In this document: one piece after another, positions 12,417-24,449 of the stretch
How the letters are laid out: every line of letters starts with the position of its first letter
Position numbering within the stretch: position 1 is the stretch's first letter
DNA from: Mangifera indica
Taxonomy: Eukaryota > Streptophyta > Magnoliopsida > Sapindales > Anacardiaceae
Length of the DNA: 64,000 nucleotides
Assembly (NCBI RefSeq): GCF_011075055.1
Contig: NC_058156.1
Coordinates: forward strand, 1,612,001-1,676,000
Direction: 5' to 3'
Position numbers and translations under genes: made by a program
Notes under the pieces: model-generated
Database searches by the model: none
The model's input: the letters and a program-made list of their open reading frames with translations, nothing else
What the model was told of the DNA's origin: nothing

Positions 12417-12421
12417 CATGA

Positions 12422-12996
12422 AACGAGTGCCTTGAGGGGAAGGCTATATGAAACTCTTAATGGTGTGAGGCATGAGAGGTAAACATCTATATAGGTGCAT
12501 CGATAGAGTTGACGTTAGAAAGCAAGTGGTTGGTCAACTGTTCTAGGGGGTTTCACTAGGAGTTGAGGGTTGGCTAACCGTGTAGGGTACACTCGAGTTG
12601 GGGAAGTTAGCATGGGTGGCTAGCCACCCATGTGGATAAAACCCGAGTTGGGAAGTTTGCATATGCTATTGGGGGTTGACCACTTGTGTAAACAAAACTT
12701 GAGTTGAGGACCTTCTTAAGGGTGTTTGAAAATACGAAGGGCATGCCGACTAAACATTGTTGTCATCATCAGATTCGATCACCTCGTCATCTAATGACAA
12801 ATCTAATGTCTTTTCTTTCATGAACTCTAAAGCCCAGATGTATCACTCGATCTCCCACTCAATTTGCTTTAAACGCAATACTATTGTAATGACATCTTGG
12901 AATAAAACAAAAATGTGTAAGAATTAAACAAATAGAATATTAAACGAGCAAATAGAAATATATGAATGATCAATTTCCCAAAGAAACATCCTAAAT
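12422..12996. other. Pre-insertion repeat sequence, no gene
   Basis: About 12490-12720 repeats variations of GAGTTGGGGAAGTT and GGTTGGCTAACC and has no ORF. About 12760-12900, read on the minus strand, has a short frame with an acidic run (DDEVIESDDDN), possibly part of the same decayed protein as 10430-10719. No family was recognised. Confidence 0.4.
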
Positions 12997-13982
12997 TAGT
13001 CCTGACCACGGTTCATGAACCGACGATTTTGGTTCAAAAAAATAAGGACCCTAAACCAAAACCATAATAGGACGGTTTGTAATCGGTTCGAAATTGACGG
13101 TTTTAGTTTATGACCCCGGTTTGGAACCGATGGTTCCGGTTCATGACCTCGATTCGAAACCGACATTGAACCGTCAATTCTAATACATGATCTTGATTTA
13201 ATTTTTAAATTATTAATTACAATAATTGAAAATTAAAAGAAAGGCTTGGATTTAATTTTTCAATTAAGCTTCCTACGTATCTTCTTGAGGTTTAGAAGAA
13301 TCAAAACATACGCAGTTCTTTTATCTTTGCATAATAAAAAATAAATTATATGATTAATTATGAAAGATAATAATAAATAATAAATAAAATTAATTATAGG
13401 AATAAATTCTATAATTAATTATGAATTGTATAATAAAAATTAAAATTGAAATTAATAAAAAATAAAAAAAGAATTTAATTAAATTTGAGAGAATTTGATT
13501 AAAAGATTGAGAGAATATTAAAAATTGAAAGAATGAGAATGAGAATGAGAGTAAATGAGAGAGTTTGAAGGATTTAGTGTGGGAGAGTTGAGAGATTGAA
13601 TGGATATATATAGGAAAAATTTTTATAAAAAATTTTAAAAAAAGAGGGGGTGAAACGAAATTTACAAAAAATTTAAATCTTGGTCCCTTGCAAAAGATTT
13701 TGAAATATGCAGGGGACCCGATCCCCTGCATATTTGTAGGGAACTGTTGGTTCTTTTTTTTTTAATTTAAAAAAATAAAAAAATTCAAAAAAAATAAAAT
13801 TACCAGTTCAGAAACCCTAAACCGTCGGTTCATAAACTGGATATAAACCGACGGTTTACGGTTTCATATTATATAAACCGGAACTGAATCGTCAAAATCT
13901 GGTTTCGGTTATTCCGGCTCTGGTTTTATACGAGCCAGTTTTGGTCCGGTTCACGGGCCAAACCAGCCCATGGCCAGGTCTA
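12997..13982. mobile_element. hAT-like non-autonomous transposon (986 bp)
   Basis: The ends TAGTCCTGACCACGG (left) and, inverted, TAGACCTGGCCATGG (right) form a terminal inverted repeat. A perfect 8-bp duplication TCCTAAAT flanks it at 12989-12996 and 13983-13990, diagnostic of hAT elements. Subterminal regions are packed with CCGGTT, AACCGACGGTT and ACCGTCGG motifs on both sides, as in many plant hAT elements. The interior (13200-13790) has only low-complexity frames and no transposase. Confidence 0.88.
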
Positions 13983-14174
13983 TCCTAAATTGTTTCTACG
14001 TCTTCCACTTTAGCATATGGGGGACTTGATTAGCTGTTTGGACACTAAAAAAGGCATTAGGTTTCCAACCGTCTCATATATCCAACACTGCACAATGGAC
14101 AACATTTATGGTTAGCATTTTCAATCATGTGTATGAATTTTAATTTTATAGATTATGTGACATTTACCTAGAAT

Positions 14175-15015
14175 TAGACATGTCAATTGGGCCCAGCTCA
14201 AAGCTCATAATTTAGGCCCAACCTGAAAGAGCCAAACAATGTAGCATGCCGAGCCCAACCTATGGGTCTTTCGGATTGAATTGTGGGCTTTAATAATGGG
14301 CCTATGGGAAGGCATTACACTGTTTAAAAATTAAAAAAATAAAAAAAGAAGAAAATGGTAGAAGCCTTCAACGACTATTGCCATTGGTTTTTTTAAATTT
14401 TTTTCTATATAAACCAATCCAAATCTTTTCCATTTCCAATTTTATTTACAAATCTCTCAATCTCAGTTCTTTCTTTATTTTCTCAATCTCATTTTCTTTC
14501 ATCAACTCTCTTTCAGAAACTGTCTGAATTCATAAATAATAATTTTTTGTGTTTATAATTTATTTTTATTTCAATTTTATTATTACAAAATATTACAAAT
14601 GAATCCAATATCAAATAAATTCAAAAATTTGGACGTTGAGGACGAGTAAATAATTGGTATGGTGTATATATTTTATTTATGCTTGTAATTATACAATATG
14701 TAAATTTATTTGTTTGTACTATATTATAAATTTATAATATCTTTTATCATGTAACTATGACATTCCTCCGTTACAAGTGAGAGATTGTAAATAAAATATT
14801 TGGGATACTATAATTGGTTTTAATAATTGAAAAATAATTTGTATTAAAATTTTTTAATTAATTTTTTTTTTAAATGGGTCAGCCCAATTAAGGCCTGACC
14901 TAACCCTATATATATAAGGCCAAGTCTTAGGCCTTAAAAATTACATGGGCCAACCTAACTCGAAGACCCATCACTGTGCAGACCTAAAGCCTAGCTTGGC
15001 CCTTGGACATGTCGA
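14175..15015. mobile_element. Second hAT-like element (841 bp), older
   Basis: The ends TAGACATGTCAATTGGGCC and, inverted, TCGACATGTCCAAGGGCC match well. The flanking 8-mers CCTAGAAT (14167-14174) and CTTGGAAT (15016-15023) agree at 6 of 8 positions, suggesting an aged target duplication. GGCCCAA, AGCCCAACC and TTAGGCC motifs crowd both subterminal zones. No transposase is encoded. Confidence 0.75.
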
Positions 15016-15023
15016 CTTGGAAT

Positions 15024-16420
15024 GCAATGAGGAATCCCATAATGTTGGAGTTAGCCACAAGGATCAATCTTCTATAAGGTGAGTAGTGCTGTAGACAATA
15101 TTATATTTGCTATGAATGTCTCGTTGTATGGAATCTACTGTCTTGTTTCATGACAACAAACCCTGTGGGTATCAACTAAATGCATCAAAATCGTTGACTA
15201 AATGCAAAAAACGATCATATATGACATTTCTATTATCTGCCCCTAATAGTCCCAAAAAACTACATTTTTATTGTCTGCCCTTAATAGTCCCAAAAACGCT
15301 AAAAACAAGCTACAAACCTAACATCATCCTCATCATTGTCTTCCCAAATTTGTGCTTTAACTGCATTCTCAATGTCTAAATAGGTTAATGACCTGCAAAT
15401 ACCCAAGAAGTATTTCGCTTTCAATCGAGGCTGCTTCGCACAATCAACGTAGTTAGACACCTCCAAGTCATACCCGACGATCAGATCAATGACAAGCAAA
15501 AAATCAATAAGGTTGAATCAAACCTTCACACCGATTAATCTGAACCATATTTCTTAGATTTGGTACCTATGAGTAATCATATAAAATAACATGGCATGCA
15601 TAAAAACAATACTAAACTTTGGCTCTTCCAAATCCAATAAGTGTTCAAAACAAGTTGCCTTAAATATTTCTCTGAGTCATCGTGAGTTTCTCCTTGATGA
15701 TGGTGATAGTATGCATCTTCATCAAAAGTTTCATGTACATTCAAAATTCGAGTGCCTTATGGAACTTATATGCTTTCTCTCGATAATTAATTGCAAATTC
15801 TTGAAAAAAATTAACCAATTTAGTGATTACACTGGCATAAAATCCATAAAACATATGAAAACAAGTATACAATGGTTAAAGATTAAGTTGGCAAGGTAGA
15901 TTAAAAAGGGTTAGCGACCTTGCCAACGTGTTCTTCCAATTAAATCTCAAAATGTCAACTAAAATCATGTTCAATCATACTCTGATATATCAAAATAATA
16001 AATGCAATTTCATTTTCAGATGAAAATTTATAATCTAACAAGTCTTGAGTACAAATTTATGCATAATCTAACAAAATTATATATAAATATCCACCTAGGT
16101 AGGCTTGGCAATATCTCCAAGTTGTTCTTCCCTAATACATTAGTAACCTAGTTTTACAACATGCATTTGCAACCCTTAAATGCATAAACAATAATTTATT
16201 CAACAAATGCATAAACAACTATCTATTCAACATGCCCATAAACATAAATCCATTCAACATGTTGAAAATCGGGAAAGAAACTCACTTGCCATCTTGCCAT
16301 TGAGTTGTCGACTACCAATTGTGGATGTCGCGTTGTTGTCATCATTGGTTGTGATCAGTAAATGCCTTAGCATTGTCATTGACTTTGATAAGTGATAGTT
16401 TTGATCAAATCATCACGACA
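15024..16420. other. Degenerate sequence with short unassigned frames
   Basis: The minus strand at 15299-15499 has a clean 66-codon frame (VIDLIVGYDLEVSNYVDC..KAKYFLGICRSL..) that looks protein-like, possibly a piece of a transposase, but I cannot name the family. The remainder to 16420 (including + frames at 15591 and 16207) gives no recognisable protein. It is probably decayed transposon. Confidence 0.35.
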
Positions 16421-17640
16421 ACAAAGACCAATAAATCAGTGAAAGGTGGTTGGTTGCTTCAAAATGCTTTTGGGTTAAAGGTTGAAACATATCCAAGTTA
16501 TATATGTCGATTAAATAAAACACTTTATTGATTAAAACAGACTCCAAGAGCCTGGTATGATAAGTTGAAACAAGCTTCTTAATGGTTGATTTCAGTTTAT
16601 TTGTGTTGAAAAAAGGAAAATTTGACTTTATATGTGCTTATATAAGTATATGATATACTTCTACTTGGCCCTAACATTGATTATATAAAATCCATGATTG
16701 AAGATTTTCACCCTTAATTTGTTCTTAAGGATTTAGGTGACCTAAATATATTCTTGAGGATAAGGTATATAAGTCAACAACATGATTTTTGCTATGCCAA
16801 ACAAAATTTGTTAATGAGCTCTTATCTAAAGGTCAAATGGTGAATGCCAATTTTTGTGCAACACATATGGCAGTAGGGTGAGATTATTTCTTGGTGTAAC
16901 AAAACTATACATACCTACTTTTAGTATATAAATATGTACATATTTAAGTGTGTCAATATATGATTGAGTATTAAGTTATTTTTAATTCAAAATCACTCAA
17001 TTACATGATGACACACATTAAATGTCTACCTATCTATGTACTCAAAGTGGATATGCATAATATTACTTTTTCTTGGTGATAGTCACTCAATATGCGAATC
17101 TCACCAAATATATAAGCATAATTGGAAAGATCTATCCCAGTTGCAATGACATGTTATCAAGAGTGTGCTTGTATACATAATGAAGACAACACATTATGGT
17201 CTTTTATTCAAACCATCAACTTTCGTAAACATAAAAAGCCTTTTCAGATGTTGATTGGGTAGAAGATGTTGGGGACAGAAGATCAACAAATGGCAATTAT
17301 ATATATCTAAGAGATAATTTGCTTCAATGGTCTTCAAGAAAGTAGAAAAATGTTATCCTTTCATCAACAAAATGAGAGTACAAAGTTCTGAGTCAAACAA
17401 CTATAGAAGTGTCTTGGTTGAGAAGTTTGTTTTAAGAAATTGGAGTCTCATTCTTTGATAACATAGTAATTTGGTGTGGCAATGTCAATGTTGGGTCCCT
17501 AGTCTCTAATTTAGTTCTTCATGGAAGAACTAAACATACTGAACTTGATTTAAGAGAGCAAGTTGCTTCTAGATGTTGAAAGTTCAACATGTGCCTAAAG
17601 AGTTTCAAACAATAGAAATCTTAACAAGATCACTGTCTAT
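16420..17640 (+). mobile_element. Ty1/copia RT-RNase H fragment, downstream of MGL copy 2
   Basis: The degenerate + strand frames read CRLNKTLY.LKQTPRAWYDKL, then YDILLLGPNIDYIKSMI and KDLGDLNIFLRI (the region around the YVDD active site, here damaged). They continue with DRRSTNGNY, LLQWSSRK and HGRTKHTELDLREQVASR (RNase H). Many stops are present. A palindromic MITE is inserted at about 16895-17075. Relative to MGL copy 2, which is on the minus strand, the fragment is antisense and downstream, exactly as at copies 1 and 3. Confidence 0.85.
16895..17075. mobile_element. Palindromic AT-rich MITE inside the copia fragment
   Basis: It runs from AACAAAACTATACATACCTA to GGATATGCATAATATTACTT, with the mirrored TATGATTGAGTATTAAG and ACTCAATTACATGATGACAC. 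It splits the RT coding remnant, and copy 3's copia fragment carries one at the same place (26742-26920). Confidence 0.7.
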
Positions 17641-18124
17641 AGTCAGGTTTAAGATGTTATGAAATAAACTAAATGTAGTAGATAACTCTTTTTTTTTTTT
17701 TAAATAATGGAGACCCTGCCTGAATTTGTTGGACGAGTAATCTTGAGATACAGTGATCAGATCCATAATTACTATACCAAATAAATCAAGGTTTTACAAG
17801 CGCGATAACAGCTTTAACCCAAACTTTTACTGTAGAAATTCTAATACTGTACTAGTTTTGTTAATCTTTGAGGTCTAGATAGCTCTATTATTGGTGCTCC
17901 TTTTGGAAAGTCATAGAGACATCATAGTGATAATTCAGTAGTAGTATCAAAAGTTTATCAGATAATTCAATCCTCTGTTTAGTTTATAATTGTTGAGGGA
18001 GTATAAACTGATATGCTTCACTTGGATTATGGTTTTCAGTTATGTATATACACACTTGTATTTTATTATGGAGAAATAAGAAAAAGCCCATGTTTTATTC
18101 AATTCTGGTTCCTTTCTCTAAAGT

Positions 18125-21100
18125 TTACATAAAAACACCCAAATCCTGCATCCTGGAAAGTGCCTTTTCAAATTGGCTCCATTTCTGCTCCAATGTCCCA
18201 ATGTATCCAATCGACATCCTAACCAACCCTGGTGAAATCCCAGCCAGGGCTTTTTCTTCAGCATTCAATTCACTACTAGTGCTGCTACCGGAGCAAGACA
18301 TAAGGGTTTCATAGTACCCCAAGCTGACAGCCATAAAGCCAAACTGAGTACAATTTTGCAAGCAGTTCATCAACCTGTTAGCTTTTTCTTCAGTTTCCAT
18401 GTCCACGCAGAGAAGCCCACCAAACCCATATTCCTTGTTGGCCATCGCCTTCAGGAGCTGGTGCTGTGGGTGCTCTTCGAGGCCTGGGTACACCACTTTC
18501 AGGCCTAGCTTCTTCATTCTTGTGGCAAAAGTCATTGCTCTGTGGCAATGCTCCTTCATTCTAAGGCTTAAGTGAGGAATTCTTTCAGACAAATCGAAGG
18601 CCACTTTCGCATTCACTGTTGGGCCTAGCAGCATCAGGGCTCCTTGGTGAAGATCCATCATGGAATTCACTAGACTTGAAGACCCACAAACAGCCCCTAT
18701 ACAAGAAAATACTATTAACAATATGTTTAATAAATATAAATAATTATTATATTTAATTAGAGATAATAAAAAATATTATATAATTATTTTAAAATATTGT
18801 TTATATCACATGTTATATTAGTTAAAAATGAGATTAATTTTGTTCTAAACAATTAATAAATAAAAATATAATTATAATAAAATCAATATTATCTTTTTAA
18901 TATTTTCACATCTCTTATATTACCTGTGATATTACTATTGATAATAAAAAATTATTAAAATCTTTTATTATTTATAAAGAATAAATCATCAAAATAATAT
19001 TTATTTACTCCAACCAAACGTCTCTTAAAAGAATAATAAAACTATATATACATTCTTTTGAGTACATAATTGATATATTATTATGTAAATAAATATCAAA
19101 TAATACTCAAATACATGATAATATATTAGTTATATACTCAATTTTATACTTAAATTTGTATAAATACAGTATTGCTCCAAAAAAGGAAAAATACAGGATT
19201 TCATGCTTAATTTTGTACTCAAATATTGTATAAATATGGCACTGCTATAAAAGGAAAAAGACAGGTCCATCACGTGTCAATCTAAACAGGTTGCCATAAA
19301 TATATATATTTTTTATTATTTTTAATTAAAATTAATATAATTAAAGTATAAAAAATTAATAAAAATTTGAAAATAAGATATTATTTAATTTGATTATTTT
19401 TTTCTTTTTATTAGATCTATAAAAAAGAAAGTTCAAAAATTTGTTATCTATCATTTATTGGCAAAAAATAATCATTTGAAAAATATGGAAAAACAAAATC
19501 AAATAAGATACCACAATTGACACCTTTCCTTGGTAAGGAGTCTCGTATTCTTCTTGGCAAGGGGGTGAAAAATTATTTGATAATTGAATTGAATTAATTT
19601 TTAAATAAAAAATATCTTATTTAAAAAAATTAGTTTGGATATCAATTCAAAATTATAACAAAATCGGTTTGGATACTAATTCAAAAATATAGAAAAAATA
19701 GTTCAAGAATATAGAAAAACTAGTCTTTTAGTTTGATTATTAGTTTGTTTAATTTTTAAAATAGGTTAACCAAATCGAACCAATTTAAAAAAGAAAAATT
19801 GAATAAAAAATTTATAAAATATTAAACATAATTTTTTAAAAAATATAAAAAATAATAAAACATGATAATTCTTTGAAATTCAATTCAAAATTAGTTAACC
19901 GAAAATTTAGTTTGGTTAATTAGTATTTTCATTTTGGTTTAAAATTGATTATTAGAGATGGTAATGAGAAAGGGCGGGAAGGGGATCTCATTTCATGTCC
20001 TTGTCTCCATCTCTGCAAGGAATGTCAATCTCTATCCCTGTTACAAAGATAACAAAGATTCTCTGTCCCTTCGTTACAAAAAAAAATCTTCTCTTCGTCC
20101 TCTCCTTATCTCAACAAGAAAAAATTTCCTCTCTATATCTCTAGGGAAAAACCTCCACCTCATTCTTTCTAAATATAATATAAATATATTAATTGAGAAA
20201 ATTAAGTAAAATTAAAACTAACCTATTATTTCAAATGTCTCAAATATCATATATTAACCATTTTAATATATACAAAAAAACCTAAATAAATTTAAAAAAC
20301 ATAAATAATTTAAAACTATAAAGATATGTTAGTATTTTAAACAAATATATTAATATAAAGGGATAAGGATTAGGACAGGGGTAGGGTAGGGCAAGAAAGA
20401 GACACATGTATCCTTATCCCAATTTGCAAAGATTTTTTCTTCCCCATCCCATTGTCTTTCTTGTTTCTATCAGAAAATCACCTCTTCATTAAGGTTGAAA
20501 CCTTAAAATCGAACTGAAATTATGATATCTATCGATTAATCTTTAAAACAGTTCAGTTTTAGTTATGTTTTTCTCTAAACTAAAAATTCAATTTGATTAA
20601 AAGAATTGATTAATCGGTTCCGTTAATCAATTTTAAACCTCTCAATTTATCAGATAAAAATGCCGAAAAGTTTCAAAATATCAACAATTATCATATCATT
20701 TAGTTCCATTATCATCATTTAAGTAACTTATATCCACTCTAAACAGGTGCAGGTTGGACAAATTTACCTGCAATAATGTCGGCCCCGCCACTGATGAACT
20801 TGGAGATACTGTGAACCACGACGTCGGCTCCCAGCCGAGCCGGCGAGAGGACCATAGGAGCAAATGTGTTGTCCACCACCACCGTTACTCTCTTGTCGTG
20901 AGCTATCCGGCTCAGCTCCGGTATGTTAGCCACTGTGAGTGTAGGGTTGGACACTGACTCAAAAAATAAGACATTGGTTTTCCCTTCCACGATTACATTT
21001 TGAACCATCTCGTGGTTGCTGATGTCCACAAACGACGTCGTTATGTTGCAAGCCCTTGGTAAGAAGTGGGTCAAAAGTGCGTGGGTCCCACCGTAGAGCG

Positions 21101-21627
21101 TGCTTGATGCAACCACGTGTCCTCCGCTGCTGCAAAGTTGCAGCAAAACTGACGAAATTGCAGACATTCCTGCAATTCATGATGAAAATTCCGGCATTAG
21201 AGTTTTTAAATTCATGATTGTTAGATTCAGATTATGAATTTAAGATACCGCTGGCAGTGCAATAGGCAGCTTCAGTTCCTTCCAGGGCGGCCATCTGACG
21301 GCCGAGGTTTAAAACGGTGGGGTTGAAGTGACGGCTGTAGATGAAGAGGTCTCGATCGGGGCCAAGCTCCCCGGAGAACATACGGGGCATAGTCTCAGGC
21401 TTCATCACCGTGAAGGTAGCGGAAACTTCGATGGACATGTTAACACCGCCGTGTTCACCGAACTCATGGCGGGCATTGGCTAATGCAGCGACGGGATCTT
21501 CGGAAGTGGGCGCCGAACCTGGAAACATTGAATTCTTTGTGTTAGGAAGATCATCGCCGTCCAAATCGTCAGGCCCGGATCTTTTCTTGCCGGGGAAAAC
21601 AATTCCATGGGTTTTGGGTTCGGCCAT
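18125..21627 (-). CDS. MGL: Methionine gamma-lyase, copy 2 (three exons, full length)
   Basis: Exons on the minus strand are 21627-21249, 21169-20768 and 18696-18125, with lengths identical to copy 1 (379, 402 and 572 bases) and GT-AG junctions, giving 450 residues. PLP-site residues are kept: Tyr97, Arg99, Tyr152, Asp226 and Lys250 in HSISKFISGG. It differs from copy 1 at roughly two dozen residues. Several changes fall in a block conserved between copy 1 and Arabidopsis: Val68 for Ala, Lys76 for Glu and Pro81 for Arg (TMPRMF against TMRRMF). These might weaken the enzyme or the tetramer interface. The reading frame is open throughout, so it is either functional or only recently relaxed. It is tail to tail with copy 1, 12 kb apart. 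Role as for copy 1: methionine breakdown, cytosolic. Confidence 0.9.
18720..19030. mobile_element. GTTTGGTT-type MITE in MGL copy 2 intron 2
   Basis: Its outer end CCAACCAAACGTCTC at about 19010-19025 is the inverse of GTGTTTGGTTGAATAG at 5187. It sits against exon 3 as in copies 1 and 3. Confidence 0.6.
19030..19180. mobile_element. Palindromic AT-rich MITE in MGL copy 2 intron 2
   Basis: It runs from ATAAAACTATATATACATTC to TTTGTATAAATACAGTATTG, with TTGAGTACATAATTG and TATACTCAATTTTATAC arms. A partial second copy of its right end follows at about 19200-19245. Confidence 0.65.
19953..20475. mobile_element. GGGATGGTAATG-type element nested in MGL copy 2 intron
   Basis: The left part (AGAGATGGTAATGAGAAAGG, GGGGATCTCATTTC) and the right part (CTTCCCCATCCCATTGTC) are roughly inverse, as in the widespread plant hAT-like MITEs beginning GGGATGGCAATGGGGCGGG. 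It interrupts the hAT-like sequence shared with copy 1 near AAAATTGATTA, so it inserted after the duplication. Exact ends and target duplication could not be fixed. Confidence 0.55.
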
Positions 21628-21703
21628 TGAAGCAGAAAATCAAGAAAAACGTTGGATAGATTAATGCTTCTGAGCTGGTGAAGAAGGTGCTGGATAAGAT
21701 GCA

Positions 21704-21713
21704 CTATATATAG
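21704..21713 (-). promoter_or_regulatory. TATA box of MGL copy 2
   Basis: On the minus strand, CTATATATAG lies about 77 bases before the ATG at 21627. Homology with copy 1 continues upstream only through TTTTAGGTCATCTAATTCTC and then stops, so the distal promoters are unrelated. Confidence 0.7.
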
Positions 21714-21784
21714 AGAATTAGATGACCTAAAATGTGTAGAACAGCACAGTAAATATGTTCGTTTTAATGGGCTAGACCAGAGAA

Positions 21785-21935
21785 AGTAGAATTCTTACTA
21801 GTAATACGTGTCTATCAAAAATAAGTATAATTTTTTATATAAATAATAATAATATATTATTATATAATTTAATATTATTTTATCATTAATTAAAATTTAT
21901 GTAATCATATAATGATGTGTGATCATTTATATGCT
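21785..21935. mobile_element. Palindromic AT-rich MITE, degenerate, in MGL copy 2 promoter
   Basis: It has ATATAAATAATAATAATATATTATTAT, a central AATTAAAATTTATG, and the right motif AATCATATAATGATGTGTGAT. The termini are eroded. Confidence 0.45.
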
Positions 21936-22289
21936 TTAGAAAAAACAAAATCTGATATAATATTTGCTTTATGATAAATGAAAAAATATACATATATTTA
22001 GGTGTATTAAAAATAACAAAATATGATGAATTATATAATATGAAAATTAGACAGGTATAATACGATAAATGATAAAAAATATATTTATAAAAAAAGTCAT
22101 AAAATTTAGATATAAAATACGTACATATGAGTTTAATATAACATATTGTTAATAATATATTTTAAAAAATATGACAATAACAATAATAATTTTAACATTT
22201 TTCGTAGGTCTTTTAGTTAATAATTTAAATGTAAAATATTAATTGACTATTAAACATAATATATAATCAAAATTCAATCATAAAAAAAT

Positions 22290-22570
22290 TATCGGGAAAG
22301 GCTAGAGATTTAGATGACAAAAAATTTAGTTTTTTTGTTTTATATAATTACGATATTATGATAATTAATTAAAAATGTAAGGGGTTTTTTTGTACTTTAA
22401 AAAATGATAAAGCTAGAAAATATAAAAAATTACAAAAATATGTTTTAAATACGGAAAATAGATAAAATATATGTTTAAAAAATTCAAGATAACATATTTA
22501 AAATGGGAATTAAATAAGAATGTGAATTAAACGAGTTTTTATTAACTAAGACATTAAAAACTAACAGTTT
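22290..22570. repeat. Dispersed element of about 280 bp (copy 1 of 3)
   Basis: The order GATTTAGATGACAAAAAATTT, TTTTGTTTTATATAATTACG and ATTAAACGAG is found inverted at about 27740-27990 and 29170-29440. It is probably a small DNA transposon. No target duplication was identified. Confidence 0.5.
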
Positions 22571-23454
22571 GGATTTTTGTAAATATCGAAAGGAAATGTG
22601 AACGAGTATCTGAATTGATTTTTTTATATTTTTGAGTCGATATTCAAACTAATTTTTTTATATTCTTAAATTGATATCTAAACTAATCTTTTAAATAACA
22701 TATTTTTTATTTAGTTTTTCATTTAAAAATTAATTTAATTCAATTTCTAAATAAAAAATTAAGTCAATTCAATTACCAAATGATTTTGAACACCGTTACA
22801 AAAATGACTACGAGTCTCCTTGATAAGGAAAGGTGCCAATCGTGGTATCCTTATTTGATTTTTTTTTTTTTTTTTCAAATGATTATTTTTCGCCAATGGT
22901 ACCATGAAATGACAGATAACTAATTTTTTCAACTTTTTTTTTATAAACTAATAAAAGGAAAAAAAAACCATCACGTTCAATAATATCCTATTTTCAAAAT
23001 TTTAATTATATTAATTTTAATTAAAAATAATAAAAAATATATTTATAATATTTCAAAAAATTTTTAAAATTTAAAAACATTTTAATATATTTTTCAATAA
23101 TTTTAAAATTAACATTTATAACTTATAATACAGATTAAATAAAAGATATAAATGTCATATTATAAATTATTTATGTTAGATTATATTTTTAAAGTACATG
23201 AGATGAATATATAATTTTTTAAATAAAATAGAGAAAATATATATTTGTACTTACAAATTTTTAAATAATATATATCTTTTATAATATTTAAAATCAAATC
23301 ATTCAAATACAATTCACATGTTTTTTGTTTTCACTTTTTATTATTTACCAATTTTAATGCTCATATTTTGGTATTGATTGGAAGTTCGATTTCCCTCTTG
23401 TTTTTATGTCCCACAGCCTTGTGTGAAATATTTGCCCTACTTTTTATGGTTGTT

Positions 23455-24195
23455 GGTAGGGTTGGATTTGAATCGAATCTGTTTAAACTCTCGGTTTGAA
23501 TGATTCTGAAACAAGTCAACCCTCCACGAGCTCAAGCTATTCTTTAAAAATTATTAATTAAAAATTTTGATACAAAACAACATCGTTTCGATTAATATGT
23601 ATTAAAATGGTGTCATTTTAATAGCAAAATAGTGAAAAACTCGAGTTCGAAACGAGTTGAACCAAATTTGAATCGAGTTTGAGCTTGATTTCCATAAGTT
23701 CATCGAGCTCGAGTTCTACTATATATAAACCGAGCCTCTACTTAACTTGAATTCAACCTTAATTGTTGGGTTTAAACCACCTATAATAGGTTGACTCGAT
23801 TTATATTTAAATAATAAAAGAATTGTTTTAATTATTTTCGGGATGAGATTTGACAAAACTATCCTTAACAGTTACCAGCAATTAATAGCAATTGGGATTT
23901 TGAAATCTCAATTGCCTCTCAAATAAAAGAACACAAAAAATACGAAGTGGGCAAAGCAGATTGCGCATCTCTGAAACTATTACCAAAGCTCTTCTTCATC
24001 AAAATACAGAAACAGAGAAACTTAGAATTTGCAGAGCAAGAAAAAGACGGCAAAAAGTGTTGTGGAAAATTCAGGAAGCTATGCAAGTTTTCTCTACAAA
24101 GGATCATCAAATCAGATAAGTCATCAAAACCTTGATTCTGGAAATTTATTTTTTCCTGAAATTGATTACTGGAAAATGGTTAGAATGGCTACTTG
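23455..24195. mobile_element. Insertion of about 740 bp in the pseudogene's intron
   Basis: The segment interrupts intron sequence that is contiguous in copy 1 (TTTTTATGG before, GACACGTGATG after). Its first part, about 23458-23762, begins AGGGTTGGATTTGAATCGAA and ends TTGAATTCAACCTTA with GAGCTCGAGTT motifs inside, a hAT-like MITE of the family seen at 38754-39049. The second part (from TGTTGGGTTTAAACC at 23764) may be a small LTR fragment and has an open frame at 23947-24135 that matches nothing I know. Confidence 0.55.
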
Positions 24196-24234
24196 TTCAA
24201 ATTGACACGTGATGGACCTGTCTTTTTTCCTTTT

Positions 24235-24437
24235 ATAGCAATGCCATATTTATACAAAATTAAGTATAAAACTATCTTTTTTTTCTTTTTTGGAGAAAAG
24301 CTATATTTATACAAATTCAAGCGTAAAATTTAGTACATAACTAATGTATTATCATATGTTTGAATATTATTTTATCTTTAATCACATGATAATACAATAA
24401 TTGTGTACTAAAAAATTTGTATATATAGTTTTATTAT
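24235..24437. mobile_element. Palindromic AT-rich MITE in the MGL pseudogene intron
   Basis: It starts GCAATGCCATATTTATACAAA and ends TTTGTATATATAGTTTTATTATT. It appears to hold two overlapping left ends (a second TATATTTATACAAATTCAAG at about 24300), suggesting insertion of one copy into another. Confidence 0.6.
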
Positions 24438-24449
24438 TCTTTTAGTGGA

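Larger units (their letters stand above)
18697..20767 (-). other. MGL copy 2 intron 2 with nested insertions
   Basis: This 2071-base intron is larger than the 1835-base equivalent in copy 1. Read from the exon 3 side it holds the GTTTGGTT-type MITE (18720-19030), the palindromic MITE (19030-19175), the hAT-like remnant also seen in copy 1, and an extra element at about 19953-20475 lacking in copy 1. Confidence 0.8.

Noticed and set aside
18042..18314. 90-codon + strand frame over MGL copy 2
   Set aside because: It is the antisense shadow of exon 3 and 3' UTR of the minus-strand gene; the same shadow appears at the other copies.
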